Below are positions 49,491 to 58,962 of a stretch of DNA of 64,000 nucleotides, piece by piece; within the stretch, counting starts at the first letter, position 1; each line of letters begins with the position of its first letter. A program made the position numbers and the translations under genes. This DNA is from JALZAI01 sp038207565 (GTDB lineage: Bacteria; Actinomycetota; Actinomycetes; Mycobacteriales; Jatrophihabitantaceae): contig JBBQZQ010000014.1 of the NCBI GenBank assembly GCA_038207565.1, positions 1-64,000 of the forward strand, read 5' to 3'. The notes below the pieces were generated by a model. It worked only from the letters and a program-made list of their open reading frames with translations. It ran no database searches and was not told the DNA's origin.

Positions 49491-50378
49491 GTGATTCACC
49501 GGTCCGGCTTCGCCTGCTTCGTCGGACGACCCAACGCCGGCAAGTCCACGCTGACCAACGCGCTGGTGGGAAGCAAGATCGTGATCACCAGCGACAAGCC
49601 CCAGACGACCCGCCACGCCGTCCGCGGGATCGTCAACCGCCCCGACGCGCAGTTGATTCTCGTCGATACTCCTGGCCTGCACCGTCCGCGCACGCTGCTG
49701 GGCGAGCGCCTCAACGACGTCGTGCGCGCCACCCTGTCCGACGTGGACGTGGTCGGCTTCTGCGTCCCCGCCGACCAGCGCATCGGCCCGGGGGACCGCT
49801 TCATCGCCGCCGAGCTCGCGAATCTGCGTGCCCCGCTCGTCGCGATCGTCACCAAGACCGACACCACGTCCAAGCAGCGAATTGCCGCCCAGCTGGTGGC
49901 CATGAGTGAACTGGGCGACTTCGCCGACGTCGTCCCCGTATCGGCAGTATCCGGAGAACAGGTGGACCTGCTCACCGACGTGCTGATCGGCCACCTGCCC
50001 GAGGGTGTGCAGCTCTACCCGCAAGACATCATCACCGACAACGACACCGACACCCGCATCGCCGAGATGATCCGCGAGGCCGCGCTCGACGGGGTTCGCG
50101 ACGAGCTACCGCACTCGATCGCGGTGACCGTCGAGGAACGCCACGCGATGGACGACCGTCCGCACGTCACGGCCGTCTACGCGACGATCCACCTCGAGAG
50201 ACGCAGCCAGAAGGGCATCATCATCGGCGGCGGGGGCTCGCGCCTGAAGCAGATCGGCATTCGGGCCCGCGCGAGCATCGAGGAACTGCTGGGCGCACGC
50301 GTGCATCTCGACCTGCACGTCGCGGTGGAGGCCGACTGGCAGCGCGATCCCAAGAAGCTGGATCGGCTGGGCTTCTGA
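49491..50378 (+). CDS. era: GTPase Era
   Basis: 295 aa. GTPase domain with G1 GRPNAGKST (12-20), DTPGLHRPRTLLGERLND (G3), TKTD (G4) and C-terminal KH domain (GGGGSRLKQIGIRARASIE). It binds the 16S rRNA 3' end and aids 30S maturation. GTG 49491 has GGGAGGA upstream. In most actinobacteria era directly follows the deaminase-like gene; here about 4.5 kb intervenes. Confidence 0.95.
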   Translation: MIHRSGFACFVGRPNAGKSTLTNALVGSKIVITSDKPQTTRHAVRGIVNRPDAQLILVDTPGLHRPRTLLGERLNDVVRATLSDVDVVGFCVPADQRIGPGDRFIAAELANLRAPLVAIVTKTDTTSKQRIAAQLVAMSELGDFADVVPVSAVSGEQVDLLTDVLIGHLPEGVQLYPQDIITDNDTDTRIAEMIREAALDGVRDELPHSIAVTVEERHAMDDRPHVTAVYATIHLERRSQKGIIIGGGGSRLKQIGIRARASIEELLGARVHLDLHVAVEADWQRDPKKLDRLGF

Positions 50379-50381
50379 GCC

Positions 50382-51614
50382 ATGCTGCAGACCTACCGCG
50401 CGGTCTTTCGCGCACCGGGTGCCGCCGCGTTCGCTGCGGCCGGCTTCGTCATGCGCATGCCGATCGCGATCTTTCCGATCGGGATCGTGCTCATCATCTC
50501 CGCACGGACCGGCCACTACGGCTTCGCCGGCGTGCTCAGCGCCAGTTACGTCCTCGGCGCGGTGCCGGGCAATCCGCTGCTCGCGCGCTGGGTCGACCGT
50601 TACGGCCAGCGCCGCATGTTGCTGCCGGCCACGACGGTGACGCTGGCGTGCATCGTCGCGCTGGCCGTGCTACTCGAATGGGACGCGCCGGACTGGGTAC
50701 TCGTGATCCCGACATTCCTGATCGGATTCAGCTATCTGGCGGTCGGGTCACTCGTGCGGGCGCGCTGGTCGCTGGCACTGGCCGGGCGCTCGGAGCTCTC
50801 GACCGCCTACTCGCTGGAGTCCGTCCTCGACGAGTTGATCTTCGTGCTGGGCCCGGTGATCGCCACGTTGGTCGCGACCAACGCTGATCCGGTGCTGGTG
50901 CTCTACATCTGCTTCGCTCTCATCGGCGTGGGCGCGGCGTGGCTGTGGATGCAGCGCGCCACCGAACCCGCACCGCATCCGCGCGGGGGTCCACGGCATC
51001 CGTCGCCGTTACGCCGGCCGGGGATGGTGCTGCTGTCGCTCGCGGCAACCGCTATGGGCGCGCTGCTCGCCAGCGTCGAGCTTGCGATGGTCGCCTTCTG
51101 CGGTCAGCACGGTTCCCGCGGCGCGAGCGGGCTCGTCCTCGCCGTGTTCGCCGGTGGCAGCGCGGTGTCCGGAGTGTTCTACGGCGCGCGCACCTGGCGC
51201 ATCGACATCCTCGACCGGTACCGGCTGCAGTCGGTGATCTTCGCCGTGCTGCCGTTGGTGCTCCTGGCCGCGGTGAACGTCGGCGCACTGGCGATATGTG
51301 TGTTTGTCGTCGGGCTCGGTATCGCGCCGACGCTGATCACGGCATTCGGGCTGATCGACCGCGTGGTGCCCGCGACCTCGCTGGTGGAGGGCCTCACCTG
51401 GCTGCTGACCGGGCTCAACCTCGGTTATGGGCTGGGTGCTGCGCTGGTCGGGGGCATCGCCGACGCGCACGGCGCGCGGGCCGGCTTCGTCGTCTCCATC
51501 GCGGCGGGACTGCTGATGGGTGGGTTCGCACTGCTGCTGCACCGGCGGTTGCGCGGGTCCACCGGCGAATGTCGGTCCTCGGTGGGACGATCGGAGTATG
51601 CCGCTCTACCGTGA
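50382..51614 (+). CDS. MFS transporter
   Basis: 410 aa, 12 membrane helices. VFRAPGAAAFAAAGFVMRMPIA and loop 2-3 RWVDRYGQRRML (motif A) are seen; the type resembles poorly characterised actinobacterial exporters (MFS_1). Begins 3 bp after era and overlaps recO by 17 bp, so it is embedded in the era-recO operon. Substrate unknown. Confidence 0.84.
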   Translation: MLQTYRAVFRAPGAAAFAAAGFVMRMPIAIFPIGIVLIISARTGHYGFAGVLSASYVLGAVPGNPLLARWVDRYGQRRMLLPATTVTLACIVALAVLLEWDAPDWVLVIPTFLIGFSYLAVGSLVRARWSLALAGRSELSTAYSLESVLDELIFVLGPVIATLVATNADPVLVLYICFALIGVGAAWLWMQRATEPAPHPRGGPRHPSPLRRPGMVLLSLAATAMGALLASVELAMVAFCGQHGSRGASGLVLAVFAGGSAVSGVFYGARTWRIDILDRYRLQSVIFAVLPLVLLAAVNVGALAICVFVVGLGIAPTLITAFGLIDRVVPATSLVEGLTWLLTGLNLGYGLGAALVGGIADAHGARAGFVVSIAAGLLMGGFALLLHRRLRGSTGECRSSVGRSEYAALP

Positions 51615-52359
51615 CGAGGCGGTCGTGCTGCGCGTGCACAAGCTGGGCGAGGCCGACCGCATCGTCACCATGCTCACCCGCCGCCACGGCCGCGTGCGCG
51701 CGGTCGGCAAGGGGGTGCGGCGTACGTCGTCGAAATTCGGCGCACGGCTCGAACCGGGCAGCCACATCGACGTGCAGCTGCATTCGCGCCTGCCCGAGGG
51801 ACAGCGTCCGCCCGGTGGGCAGCGCGGCCTCGACCTGGTCACGCAGACCGAGTCGCTCGACGCCTTCGGGGCGCACCTGGCGACTGATTACCCCCGATGG
51901 ACGGCCGTGTCCGCGATCTGCGAGACCGCCGAGCGGATGACGGAGGAGGGGGAGCCGGCCCTGCGGTTGTACCTGCTCGTCGTGGGTGCGTTGCGGACCT
52001 TGGTGCAGCGTTCCCACGAATCCGGCCTGGTGCTCGATGCGTTCTTCATCCGGGCGATGTCGCTATCCGGGTGGGAGCCGGCACTGTCGCAATGCGCGGT
52101 CTGTTCTGCGCCCGGCCCGCACAGCGCGTTCAACGTCCCCGCCGGCGGAGCGGTATGCCCCAACTGCCGGCCGCCCGGGTCCGCACGCCCGATGCCTGCC
52201 ACGGTCACGCTGTTGTCGGCGCTGCTCGGCAGTGACTGGGTGAGCGCGGACGCGAGCCTGCCGCCGGCGCGTCGCGAGGCAAGCGGCCTGATCGCCGCGC
52301 ATCTGCAGTGGCATCTCGAACGCGGCCTGCGCTCGCTGCCCCTCGTCGACCGTGCCTGA
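51598..52359 (+). CDS. recO: DNA repair protein RecO
   Basis: 253 aa. OB-fold N-terminus YRDEAVVLRVHKLGEADRI, helical core, and a C4 zinc site (CAVCSAPGPHSAFNVPAGGA and CPNC). RecO anneals strands and loads RecA with RecR. ATG 51598 lies inside the MFS gene end; a GACGAT box 6 nt upstream is a weak leaderless candidate. Confidence 0.94.
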   Translation: MPLYRDEAVVLRVHKLGEADRIVTMLTRRHGRVRAVGKGVRRTSSKFGARLEPGSHIDVQLHSRLPEGQRPPGGQRGLDLVTQTESLDAFGAHLATDYPRWTAVSAICETAERMTEEGEPALRLYLLVVGALRTLVQRSHESGLVLDAFFIRAMSLSGWEPALSQCAVCSAPGPHSAFNVPAGGAVCPNCRPPGSARPMPATVTLLSALLGSDWVSADASLPPARREASGLIAAHLQWHLERGLRSLPLVDRA

Positions 52360-52450
52360 CTTCGTGGCGATCCTCACCCCGCGGCGTGCTCGATCGCCTC
52401 GCGACGACGATCCCGATCCGCTCGCACCCGCCGCCGACGCAGTCGGCCCG

Positions 52451-53605
52451 TCAGCGTTGCGCGGCGCGCAGTGCGAGCCGAACCGCCCGGTGGCGAAGCA
52501 ACCGGGGGAATGTCGTGCGCCCGCACGCCAGTCGCCGGAACGCGGCCCAGCCGGGGGCGGTGCCAGCCAGGATCAGGTGGAACAGCGCCGGCCGGTTCGC
52601 ATAGGCCCGCAGGCACTCGCGTCCCGCCCTCATCTCGGCACCGAGCGTTGTCTCGACCTCGGCGGTGTAGTCCGTCCCCACCGCGGCCGGGTCGGCGCCG
52701 GACGCGATCCGCGCGGCTGCGCGTCCAGCCGCGGTGCCTGAGCGCAGCGCGAACGAGATCCCCTCACGCGTCCACGGTTCGAGCAGGCCGGCTGCGTCGC
52801 CGGCCAGCAGGACCCGCCCGCGCGTCAGTGGGGATCCGTCGGCCCGGCAATGGGTGAGATGCCCGCCGCTGCTGACCTGTTCGGCACCCTCGAGCTCCAG
52901 CGTGCGGATCAACTCGGCGAGGTAGGCCTTGCCCTCGCTGCCCCGCCGCCGGTCGAGGATCACGCCGACCGTGAGCTGGTCGCCCTTCGGGAACGCCCAT
53001 CCATAGGAACCCGGAACGGGTCCCCAGTCCAGGTGGGCGCGGTCACGCCAGGCTTGTTGCTGGGCGAGAGTGAGCCGCAGCTCCACTTCGAGGCCAAGGT
53101 CGACCTGGTCGAACTCCGCTCCGACGAATCGGCTTGTCCGACCGGCGCTGCCGTCGGCCCCGACCACCGCCCGGCAACGAAGCGGACCCACCGAAGTCAG
53201 CACGGTGGCGAGTTCGCCGGCACTGGCGAGCTCGCGCACCGCGGTCCCCTGGAGCAGCTCGACCCCGGTGCCGCGCGCGACGTCGACCAGTTCGTGGTCG
53301 AAGTCCGCGCGGTAGACCATGCGCATCAACGGCCTGGACGAGCGGTGGGTGCGGGTGAACCGGCCGTGGTAGCTGAACGACACCCGGTGCACGTCGGCGC
53401 GCGACCCGTGCGCCGCCCCGGCCGGCAGGTGGTCGACCGAGACCTGCAGCAAACCGCCACCGCACAGCTTGTAGCGGGGCAGCTGCTCGCGTTCGACGAG
53501 CAGCACCTCGGCCCCGGCGGCCCGAGCGGCATGGGCCGCGCTCGCACCGGCAGGACCCGCGCCCACGACGACGACGTCCCACACCCGCCCGACCGGCCCG
53601 CTCAC
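52451..53605 (-). CDS. Geranylgeranyl-reductase-family flavoprotein
   Basis: 384 aa from GTG 53605 (AAGGA upstream). FAD-binding GAGPAGASAAHAARAAG, YKLCGGGLLQ, VGADGS and GRVLLAGDAAGLLEPWT. Members reduce isoprenoid chains (menaquinone, archaeal-type or geranylgeranyl groups). Proximity to recO/uppS and the isoprenoid link suggest a polyprenyl reductase, but the substrate is inferred. Confidence 0.85.
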   Translation of the reverse strand: MSGPVGRVWDVVVVGAGPAGASAAHAARAAGAEVLLVEREQLPRYKLCGGGLLQVSVDHLPAGAAHGSRADVHRVSFSYHGRFTRTHRSSRPLMRMVYRADFDHELVDVARGTGVELLQGTAVRELASAGELATVLTSVGPLRCRAVVGADGSAGRTSRFVGAEFDQVDLGLEVELRLTLAQQQAWRDRAHLDWGPVPGSYGWAFPKGDQLTVGVILDRRRGSEGKAYLAELIRTLELEGAEQVSSGGHLTHCRADGSPLTRGRVLLAGDAAGLLEPWTREGISFALRSGTAAGRAAARIASGADPAAVGTDYTAEVETTLGAEMRAGRECLRAYANRPALFHLILAGTAPGWAAFRRLACGRTTFPRLLRHRAVRLALRAAQR

Positions 53606-53678
53606 GCCGGTCCTTGCTTCGCTGCGGACGTGCCAGCGGGGACGCGATGTTCGACGTCGGCTCGGCAAGCCTCGCCTC

Positions 53679-53834
53679 TCACGCGGTCAAGTTCGCGATC
53701 CGGTAGGTGAGCAGGGTCACGCCTGAGGAGAAGGCGGCGCCGTCGGAGCGCGCCCAGACTGTCGAGAGCACCAACGCTCGATCCGGTCCAGCACGCCGTC
53801 GAGGGTCATCTGCGCTGATCACGACCGTACCCAT
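53679..53834 (-). CDS. Possible small protein (51 aa)
   Basis: ATG 53834 preceded by GGGAGG at 8 nt: a strong ribosome-binding site. MGTVVISADDPRRRAGPDRA then a mildly hydrophobic end (FSSGVTLLTYRIANL). No family recognised. It lies between the flavoprotein and the SpoIIE gene; a chance ORF is possible. Confidence 0.3.
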   Translation of the reverse strand: MGTVVISADDPRRRAGPDRALVLSTVWARSDGAAFSSGVTLLTYRIANLTA

Positions 53835-53939
53835 CCGGTGATCCTCCCCGCACGCCCGTACCCGCGACCGGGCGGGTACCGAGCCCCGTCGGGGTTGCCG
53901 CGCTCCGGGTTGTCCGGGCACGGGCCTGAAGGGGGAAGG

Positions 53940-53945
53940 TACGGT
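53940..53945 (+). promoter_or_regulatory. -10 box for SpoIIE-type phosphatase
   Basis: TACGGT ends 7 nt before GTG 53953. Confidence 0.5.
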
Positions 53946-53952
53946 TCTCCAC

Positions 53953-55212
53953 GTGACTGCCTCGCCCGGTCGCGACGAGCCGGGACGCGCCGCTGCGGCG
54001 CTGGCCACGCTTCTCGCGGACGCCCACCTCGCAGCACCCTACGAACTGCCCGCGCTGGCCAAGCGCGCGGTGCTACCGCTCGGTGGCAAGGACGCGGTTT
54101 GTTACCTGGTCGATCTGCAGCAGACGGTGCTGATCCCCTTCGTCCATCCGGACGACACCGAGGGCAGCGCGCTGGAGCAGCTGACGATCGACACGACCCT
54201 GGCCGGAAGGGCCTACCAACACCTTCAGGTGCTCACGCAGAATCGTGGCGCAGCAGAGAGCATCGTCTGGTTGCCTCTGCTCGACGGGACCGAGCGGCTG
54301 GGCGTGATGGCGGTGACGGTCGACGGTGACGGCGAGGCATTTCGCGACGGACCGGCATCGAATCAGCTGCGGCACTTCGCCTCGTTGCTCGCCGAGGTGA
54401 TCATGAGCAAGACGATGTACGGGGACACCATCGTGCGGCTGCGGCGCGCCACGACGATGGGGCTGGCTGCAGAGTTGCAGTGGTCGTTGCTGCCGCCACT
54501 GACTTTCGCGTGCCGGAGAGTCACCGTGGCGGCTGTGCTCGAGCCGGCCTACGAGGTCGCCGGCGACACGTTCGACTACGCCGTCGACCTCGGCATGGCA
54601 AGGGTGGCCGTGTTCGACGCGATGGGTCACGGCCTGCGCAGCGCCCAGCTCGCGGCCATGGCGATCACTGCTTATCGGCATGCCCGGCGCGCCGGACGAT
54701 CACTGATCGACACCTGCAGTCACATCGACGAAGCACTGCTCGCGAGCTATGCGGGCGCGTCATTCACCACTGCGGTCCTTGCCGAGCTGGACACCATGAC
54801 CGGAGAGCTGCGTTGGATCAACGCCGGGCACCCGGAACCGCTGCTGCTTCGCCACGGCAAGTTGGTCAAGACCCTGCACGCCGCCCCGCGTCCACCCCTG
54901 GGCGTCGATCTCCGCGGCACTACCGTGCCGACCACTCCCGCAGTCGGAACCGAACAGCTCGAGCCCGGCGACTGCGTGTTGCTCTACACCGACGGCGTGA
55001 CCGAGAGTCGCTCGCCCAACGGTGAGTTCTACGGCGAACAGCGGCTGGCGGACCTGGTCGTGCGCAATCTCGCCGCCGGACTTCCCGCGCCGGAGACGAT
55101 GCGCCGCGTCGTCCATGCCCTGCTGGAGCACCAGCAGGGCCAGCTCACCGACGACGCGTCCCTCGCGCTGGTGCAGTGGCCGACCGACAGTCCGGCGATC
55201 CTGCCGACGTAG
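53953..55212 (+). CDS. GAF-SpoIIE (PP2C-type) serine phosphatase
   Basis: 419 aa. N-terminal GAF-like sensor (about 25-165: VCYLVDLQQTVLIPFVHPDD, IVWLPLLDGTERLGVMAV), linker helix AAELQWSLLPP, then a SpoIIE/RsbU phosphatase core with metal-binding VAGDTFDYAVD, VFDAMGHGL and LLYTDGVTESRSP. It usually dephosphorylates anti-anti-sigma factors. No partner sigma-regulator lies beside it in this window. Confidence 0.91.
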   Translation: MTASPGRDEPGRAAAALATLLADAHLAAPYELPALAKRAVLPLGGKDAVCYLVDLQQTVLIPFVHPDDTEGSALEQLTIDTTLAGRAYQHLQVLTQNRGAAESIVWLPLLDGTERLGVMAVTVDGDGEAFRDGPASNQLRHFASLLAEVIMSKTMYGDTIVRLRRATTMGLAAELQWSLLPPLTFACRRVTVAAVLEPAYEVAGDTFDYAVDLGMARVAVFDAMGHGLRSAQLAAMAITAYRHARRAGRSLIDTCSHIDEALLASYAGASFTTAVLAELDTMTGELRWINAGHPEPLLLRHGKLVKTLHAAPRPPLGVDLRGTTVPTTPAVGTEQLEPGDCVLLYTDGVTESRSPNGEFYGEQRLADLVVRNLAAGLPAPETMRRVVHALLEHQQGQLTDDASLALVQWPTDSPAILPT

Positions 55213-55270
55213 CCGGTGCCTCAGCGTCGCCGGCAGGCCCACGAGGACGGCGCGCCAGCCTCGGTCAGCT

Positions 55271-55693
55271 TCACGTCTCGCTGGTCAGCGACGGCAGATT
55301 GATCACGATGGCCTCCTGAGTGCTACGTGCGATCACCACCACCGCCTCGGCAGCAGGATCGTTGTTCTCCTCACGATGTGGGGTGTAGGGCGGCACGAAC
55401 ACGTAGTCCCCGGGGGTCGCGCGGATGCGGACCTCCTCGCCGCTGTGCTCGTCGAGGAACACGAACTCCGGAGTGCCGCGGACGACGTAGATCGCCGTCT
55501 CGGCCGCGCCGTGGTGGTGGTTGTCCGAATGCGTCGCCGGTCGGACGTGGGTCTGGCCCATCCAGAGCCGTCCCGAGCCGACCTTGCTGTTGCTGATCGC
55601 CGCGAACCGTTGCATGCCCGACGTCTGCGCTGTCTCGGCGTCGATCTCGTCGGCGCGGACGTGGCGCAGGTTCGGGTGAAAGGCATCGGTCAT
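55271..55693 (-). CDS. Cupin-domain protein
   Basis: 140 aa single cupin: HSDNHHHGAAETAIYVVRGTPEF (metal-binding His/Glu, motif 1) and PGDYVFVPPYTPHREEN (motif 2). Likely a small metal-dependent enzyme or sensor; unassigned. Begins 3 bp after the coiled-coil gene, so the two form an operon. Confidence 0.88.
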   Translation of the reverse strand: MTDAFHPNLRHVRADEIDAETAQTSGMQRFAAISNSKVGSGRLWMGQTHVRPATHSDNHHHGAAETAIYVVRGTPEFVFLDEHSGEEVRIRATPGDYVFVPPYTPHREENNDPAAEAVVVIARSTQEAIVINLPSLTSET

Positions 55694-55696
55694 GCG

Positions 55697-56080
55697 TCAC
55701 TGCTGCTCGGTGCGGCCCTCGTTGAGACGCGGGTCGAGTTCGGTCGCGCGCTGCTGCAGGTTGTCGGCCTCCGCGCCGTGGCGGTCGGCCTCGGTCAGCC
55801 GCTCGCGGGAGTTGCGTTCGGCTTCGGCCAGCCGCAGATCAGCCTCGGCGCGTTCACGGCGGGCGGTCGCAGCCTCCTCGTCCGCGGCAGCGCGCTCGGT
55901 CTCGGCCTTGGCGGCGTGCTGCTGAGATTCGAGCAAGTGCTCGTGCGCCTGGGCCTGATTGCGCTCGGTCTCCAGTTGCTTGCGCTCGGCTGCGCGTTGA
56001 CGGATCTTCGGCAACAGCAATGCGGCCAGGATGGCCAGCACGACCACCACCACGATGATGACGATAACGAGAGTCTTCAC
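55697..56080 (-). CDS. Single-pass membrane protein with coiled coil
   Basis: 127 aa from GTG 56080 (GGAGG 5 nt upstream; ATG 56092 also in frame). Residues 1-25 are a Val/Ile/Leu membrane helix; the remainder is a charged Ala/Glu/Arg/Gln heptad-like coiled coil (ETERNQAQAHEHLLESQQHA). Stress-related or scaffolding role is only a guess. Operon with the cupin gene. Confidence 0.78.
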   Translation of the reverse strand: MKTLVIVIIVVVVVLAILAALLLPKIRQRAAERKQLETERNQAQAHEHLLESQQHAAKAETERAAADEEAATARRERAEADLRLAEAERNSRERLTEADRHGAEADNLQQRATELDPRLNEGRTEQQ

Positions 56081-56309
56081 AACAACCTCCATCGCGACCG
56101 AGGCGTGATTCCCTCAGTCCGCGGGCTACCCCGGTCGTCGGATCGACAAACCGTCGGTGGCCCGCGTACACACGGTAGCTGCATACGTGCTCGGGACGGG
56201 CTTACCCGCTCGTTCGAGCCGCAATACCGATACACCGAGCCAGGTGTCGCCCCGGCGCCGCGACGGGCGCACGCGGGGCTCTGGATCAGACGACGGAAAG
56301 GTGCTGGCG

Positions 56310-57695
56310 ATGACGGTGCGGGGTAACGACTTTGCGAGGGCTCTCGACCGCGCGGCGGAGCATGCGCGGTCCTGGGTCGATTCGGTCGGCGACCGTCGCG
56401 TTGCTCCGCGCGCTAGCGCCGACGAGCTCGCCGCCACATTCGGTGGGCCGCTGCCCGCAGGCGGCTGCGATCCGGCGGACGTGGTCGACATGCTGGCGGT
56501 CGGGGCAGAGCCCGGCCTGATGGCCATGCCGTCCGGACGCTTCTTTGGCTGGGTCATCGGTGGCACATTGCCGGCGGCTCTGGCTGCTGACTGGCTGGTC
56601 AGTGCCTGGGACCAGAACGCCGGCATGCGGTATGCGACCCCAGCCGTCGCCGCGCTGGAGGAGGCTGCGGCGGTGTGGTTGCTCGACCTGCTCGGCCTGC
56701 CCGCCGGCGCAGATGTGGGGTTCGTGACGGGTGCGACGATGGCGAATTTCACCGGCCTCGCGGCGGCGCGCGGTGCGCTGCTGGCCCGTGCCGGGTGGGA
56801 CGTGCACGGTGACGGGCTCGCCGGGGCGCCGAAGGTGCACGTGCTCGTCGGCGCCGAGCGGCACGACACCGTCGATCTGGCGTTGCGCTATCTCGGGCTC
56901 GGCAGGCCCGCGGTTGTCGCGTCCGACGAGCAGGGACGGATACGCCTCGACGCCCTCGCAACCGCATTGCGGCACGTGCCCGCAGGTGAGCCGGTCGTCG
57001 TCTGCCTGCAGGCGGGAAATCTCCACTCGGGAGCATTCGACCCGCTCCCCGCGGCGATCGCCATGGCGCACGAGCGAGGCGCCTGGGTGCACGTTGACGG
57101 CGCGTTCGGTCTGTGGGCCGCCGCAGCGCCGCGATTACGGCACCTCGTGGACGGTGTCGGCGACGCGGACTCGTGGGCCACCGACGCGCACAAGACATTG
57201 AATGCGCCCTATGACTGCGGTGTCGCGGTCGTTGCCGATCCGTTGGCGATGCGGGCCGCGTTCGGCGTCCATACCAGCTATCTCATTGCCGACGGGAGCG
57301 GACCTGGCGACCCGCACGAGAAGGTCCCCGAGCTGTCCCGCCGGGCGCGTGGGGTTCCGGTCTGGGCAGCGCTGCGCTCGCTGGGACGAGACGGTGTGGC
57401 CGACCTGGTCGACGGCCTCGCGCGCCGCGCGGGAGCCATCGCCGAGGGCGTCGGCGGCATCGACACAGCCGTCGTCGTCAACGACGTCGTCTACACCCAG
57501 ATCAGTGTCAGCTTCGGCGACGATGAACGCACGCGCGCGGTCACGGCTCGCTTAATCGCGGAGGGTGAGACCTGGATGTCGGGGTCGCGCTGGCGCGGTC
57601 AGGACGTGCTTCGCATCTCGGTCAGTAACTGGTCGACCGACGAGCGCGATGTCGAGCGGTCGATCGCCGCACTGCGTCGCGCGGCCGCCGGCTGA
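56310..57695 (+). CDS. PLP-dependent group II decarboxylase
   Basis: 461 aa. Fold type I, group II amino-acid decarboxylase: GFVTGATMANFTGLAAARGAL, VHVDGAFGLW (Asp and Gly that hold PLP), and the Schiff-base Lys in SWATDAHKTLNAPYDCG. Substrate not fixed; aromatic or glutamate-like decarboxylases share these motifs. ATG 56310 has GGAAAGG upstream; a longer in-frame start overlaps the promoter region. Confidence 0.88.
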   Translation: MTVRGNDFARALDRAAEHARSWVDSVGDRRVAPRASADELAATFGGPLPAGGCDPADVVDMLAVGAEPGLMAMPSGRFFGWVIGGTLPAALAADWLVSAWDQNAGMRYATPAVAALEEAAAVWLLDLLGLPAGADVGFVTGATMANFTGLAAARGALLARAGWDVHGDGLAGAPKVHVLVGAERHDTVDLALRYLGLGRPAVVASDEQGRIRLDALATALRHVPAGEPVVVCLQAGNLHSGAFDPLPAAIAMAHERGAWVHVDGAFGLWAAAAPRLRHLVDGVGDADSWATDAHKTLNAPYDCGVAVVADPLAMRAAFGVHTSYLIADGSGPGDPHEKVPELSRRARGVPVWAALRSLGRDGVADLVDGLARRAGAIAEGVGGIDTAVVVNDVVYTQISVSFGDDERTRAVTARLIAEGETWMSGSRWRGQDVLRISVSNWSTDERDVERSIAALRRAAAG

Positions 57696-57731
57696 GGGGG
57701 AGGTCTCGCCGGCGACCGCGCAGTGTGTTTC

Positions 57732-57796
57732 CTGCGGCCGGATTGCGGCCGGACTGCGGCCGGATTGCGGCCGGATTGCGGCCGACTTACGGCCGG
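57732..57796. repeat. 11-bp tandem repeats between convergent genes
   Basis: Six units of 10-11 bp (CTGCGGCCGGA / TTGCGGCCGGA) run 57732-57785 and reach the last unit CTTACGGCCGG, which is the 3' end and stop codon of the TIGR03118 gene. Each contains CGGCCG and can fold. No other gene fits in this spacer. Confidence 0.85.
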
Positions 57797-58962
57797 CGCA
57801 GGACGCCGATCAATCCGTGCTGTTCGTCCTCGATTCCGGCACTGAACCAGATCGAATCGGTGCCGCCGGTCGTGTCGGTACCTCGCAGCAGCGTCCACAG
57901 CCCGGGGATGACGAGCGGTGCGCCGGTTGCCTGATTGCGCAGGAGACCCTCGAAGTCGCCGTCGAAACGGGCCCCGTGGCGCTCGCCGTCCCGCTCTCCG
58001 TCGCCGTGCCGCTCGCCCTCGATCACGCTTATCCGGCCGTCGCCGAAGTTGCCGACCAGCAGGTCACCGGCGAGACGGCCCCAGCTCGGCGGCGCGATCT
58101 CGAGCCCCCACGGGGCATTCAGGGTGTGTTGCGAAGCGACCCGGCCGACCAGCCGTCCCTTCGGGGTGAATTCGTCGACGTAGCCGAGGCCCTCGCCAAC
58201 CGCGTTCATGTGCGTGGCCGGATCGACCTTGGCGTAGGCGACGAAAAGGTTGCCGCGCAGCGTTGCGATGCCGAACGGTGAGTAACCGGCCGGCAGGTGC
58301 CGGTCGTGGAAGCGTCGATGGGAGGCCGGCTGCAGGTCGAAGTTTGTGTCGAAGACGTCGACCCGGCCCTGCCCGAAGTTCGCAGCGTAGAGCTGCGGGC
58401 CCTTCTTCGCGGTGGCCAACGCCAGGCCGGTGTAGACCGCACCAGGAACCGTCGCCACGATCTGCGCGTTGCCCACCAACGGGTCGACGGCCGGGCTCCA
58501 GGCCGCGATCCGACCGGTGATCGTGGAGTAGATGAAGCGGGCCGGCGAACTTGTCGTGGTGTTGCTCAGCAGGAAGCTCTCGGTGGCGTTGAAGACCTGC
58601 CCGGTCGGCAGTTCCGGCGTGTCCGGGAACGTCACCCGCACGGTCGGCACCTTTGTCGCGACATTCGACCCGGGGTCAGAGGTGTAGAGGGTGGAGGTGT
58701 CCGTGCCGGTGTTCGCGGACCAGAGCGGGGTCGTCGGGCCGAGCGCCAGACCCCACGGGTTCACGACGTCCGGGTCGACCAGCGATGCGCCCACGGAGTC
58801 CAGATCCGAGACGAGATTGACCTGGACGACGCCCAGTCCCTGATGCCCGTCGTGTTCGCGATCACGATGATCGGCGCGCGCAGACGGCGCGACGAGTACG
58901 AGGCCCGACGCTGTCGCCGCGACAGCGGCGATTACTCGGCGGGGTCGGTGGAACAGCAGCAT
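57787..58962 (-). CDS. TIGR03118-family secreted beta-propeller-like protein
   Basis: 391 aa with a signal peptide (cleavage near 30, ARA). Repeats of the form VNPWGLALGPTTPLWSANTG, GAVYTGLALATAKKGPQLYAANFGQG and LNAPWGLEIAPPSWGRLAGDLLVGNFGDG fit the TIGR03118 pattern (NHL/SMP30-like propeller). The region ERHGDGERDGERHG is an unusual Arg/Asp/Gly insertion. Function unknown. Confidence 0.86.
   Translation of the reverse strand: MLLFHRPRRVIAAVAATASGLVLVAPSARADHRDREHDGHQGLGVVQVNLVSDLDSVGASLVDPDVVNPWGLALGPTTPLWSANTGTDTSTLYTSDPGSNVATKVPTVRVTFPDTPELPTGQVFNATESFLLSNTTTSSPARFIYSTITGRIAAWSPAVDPLVGNAQIVATVPGAVYTGLALATAKKGPQLYAANFGQGRVDVFDTNFDLQPASHRRFHDRHLPAGYSPFGIATLRGNLFVAYAKVDPATHMNAVGEGLGYVDEFTPKGRLVGRVASQHTLNAPWGLEIAPPSWGRLAGDLLVGNFGDGRISVIEGERHGDGERDGERHGARFDGDFEGLLRNQATGAPLVIPGLWTLLRGTDTTGGTDSIWFSAGIEDEQHGLIGVLRRP

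Noticed and set aside
57732..57785. Regular short repeats as a possible CRISPR array
   Set aside because: The units are 11 bp and contiguous with no spacers; no cas gene is nearby. The same applies to the 28-bp array at 33824-33930.
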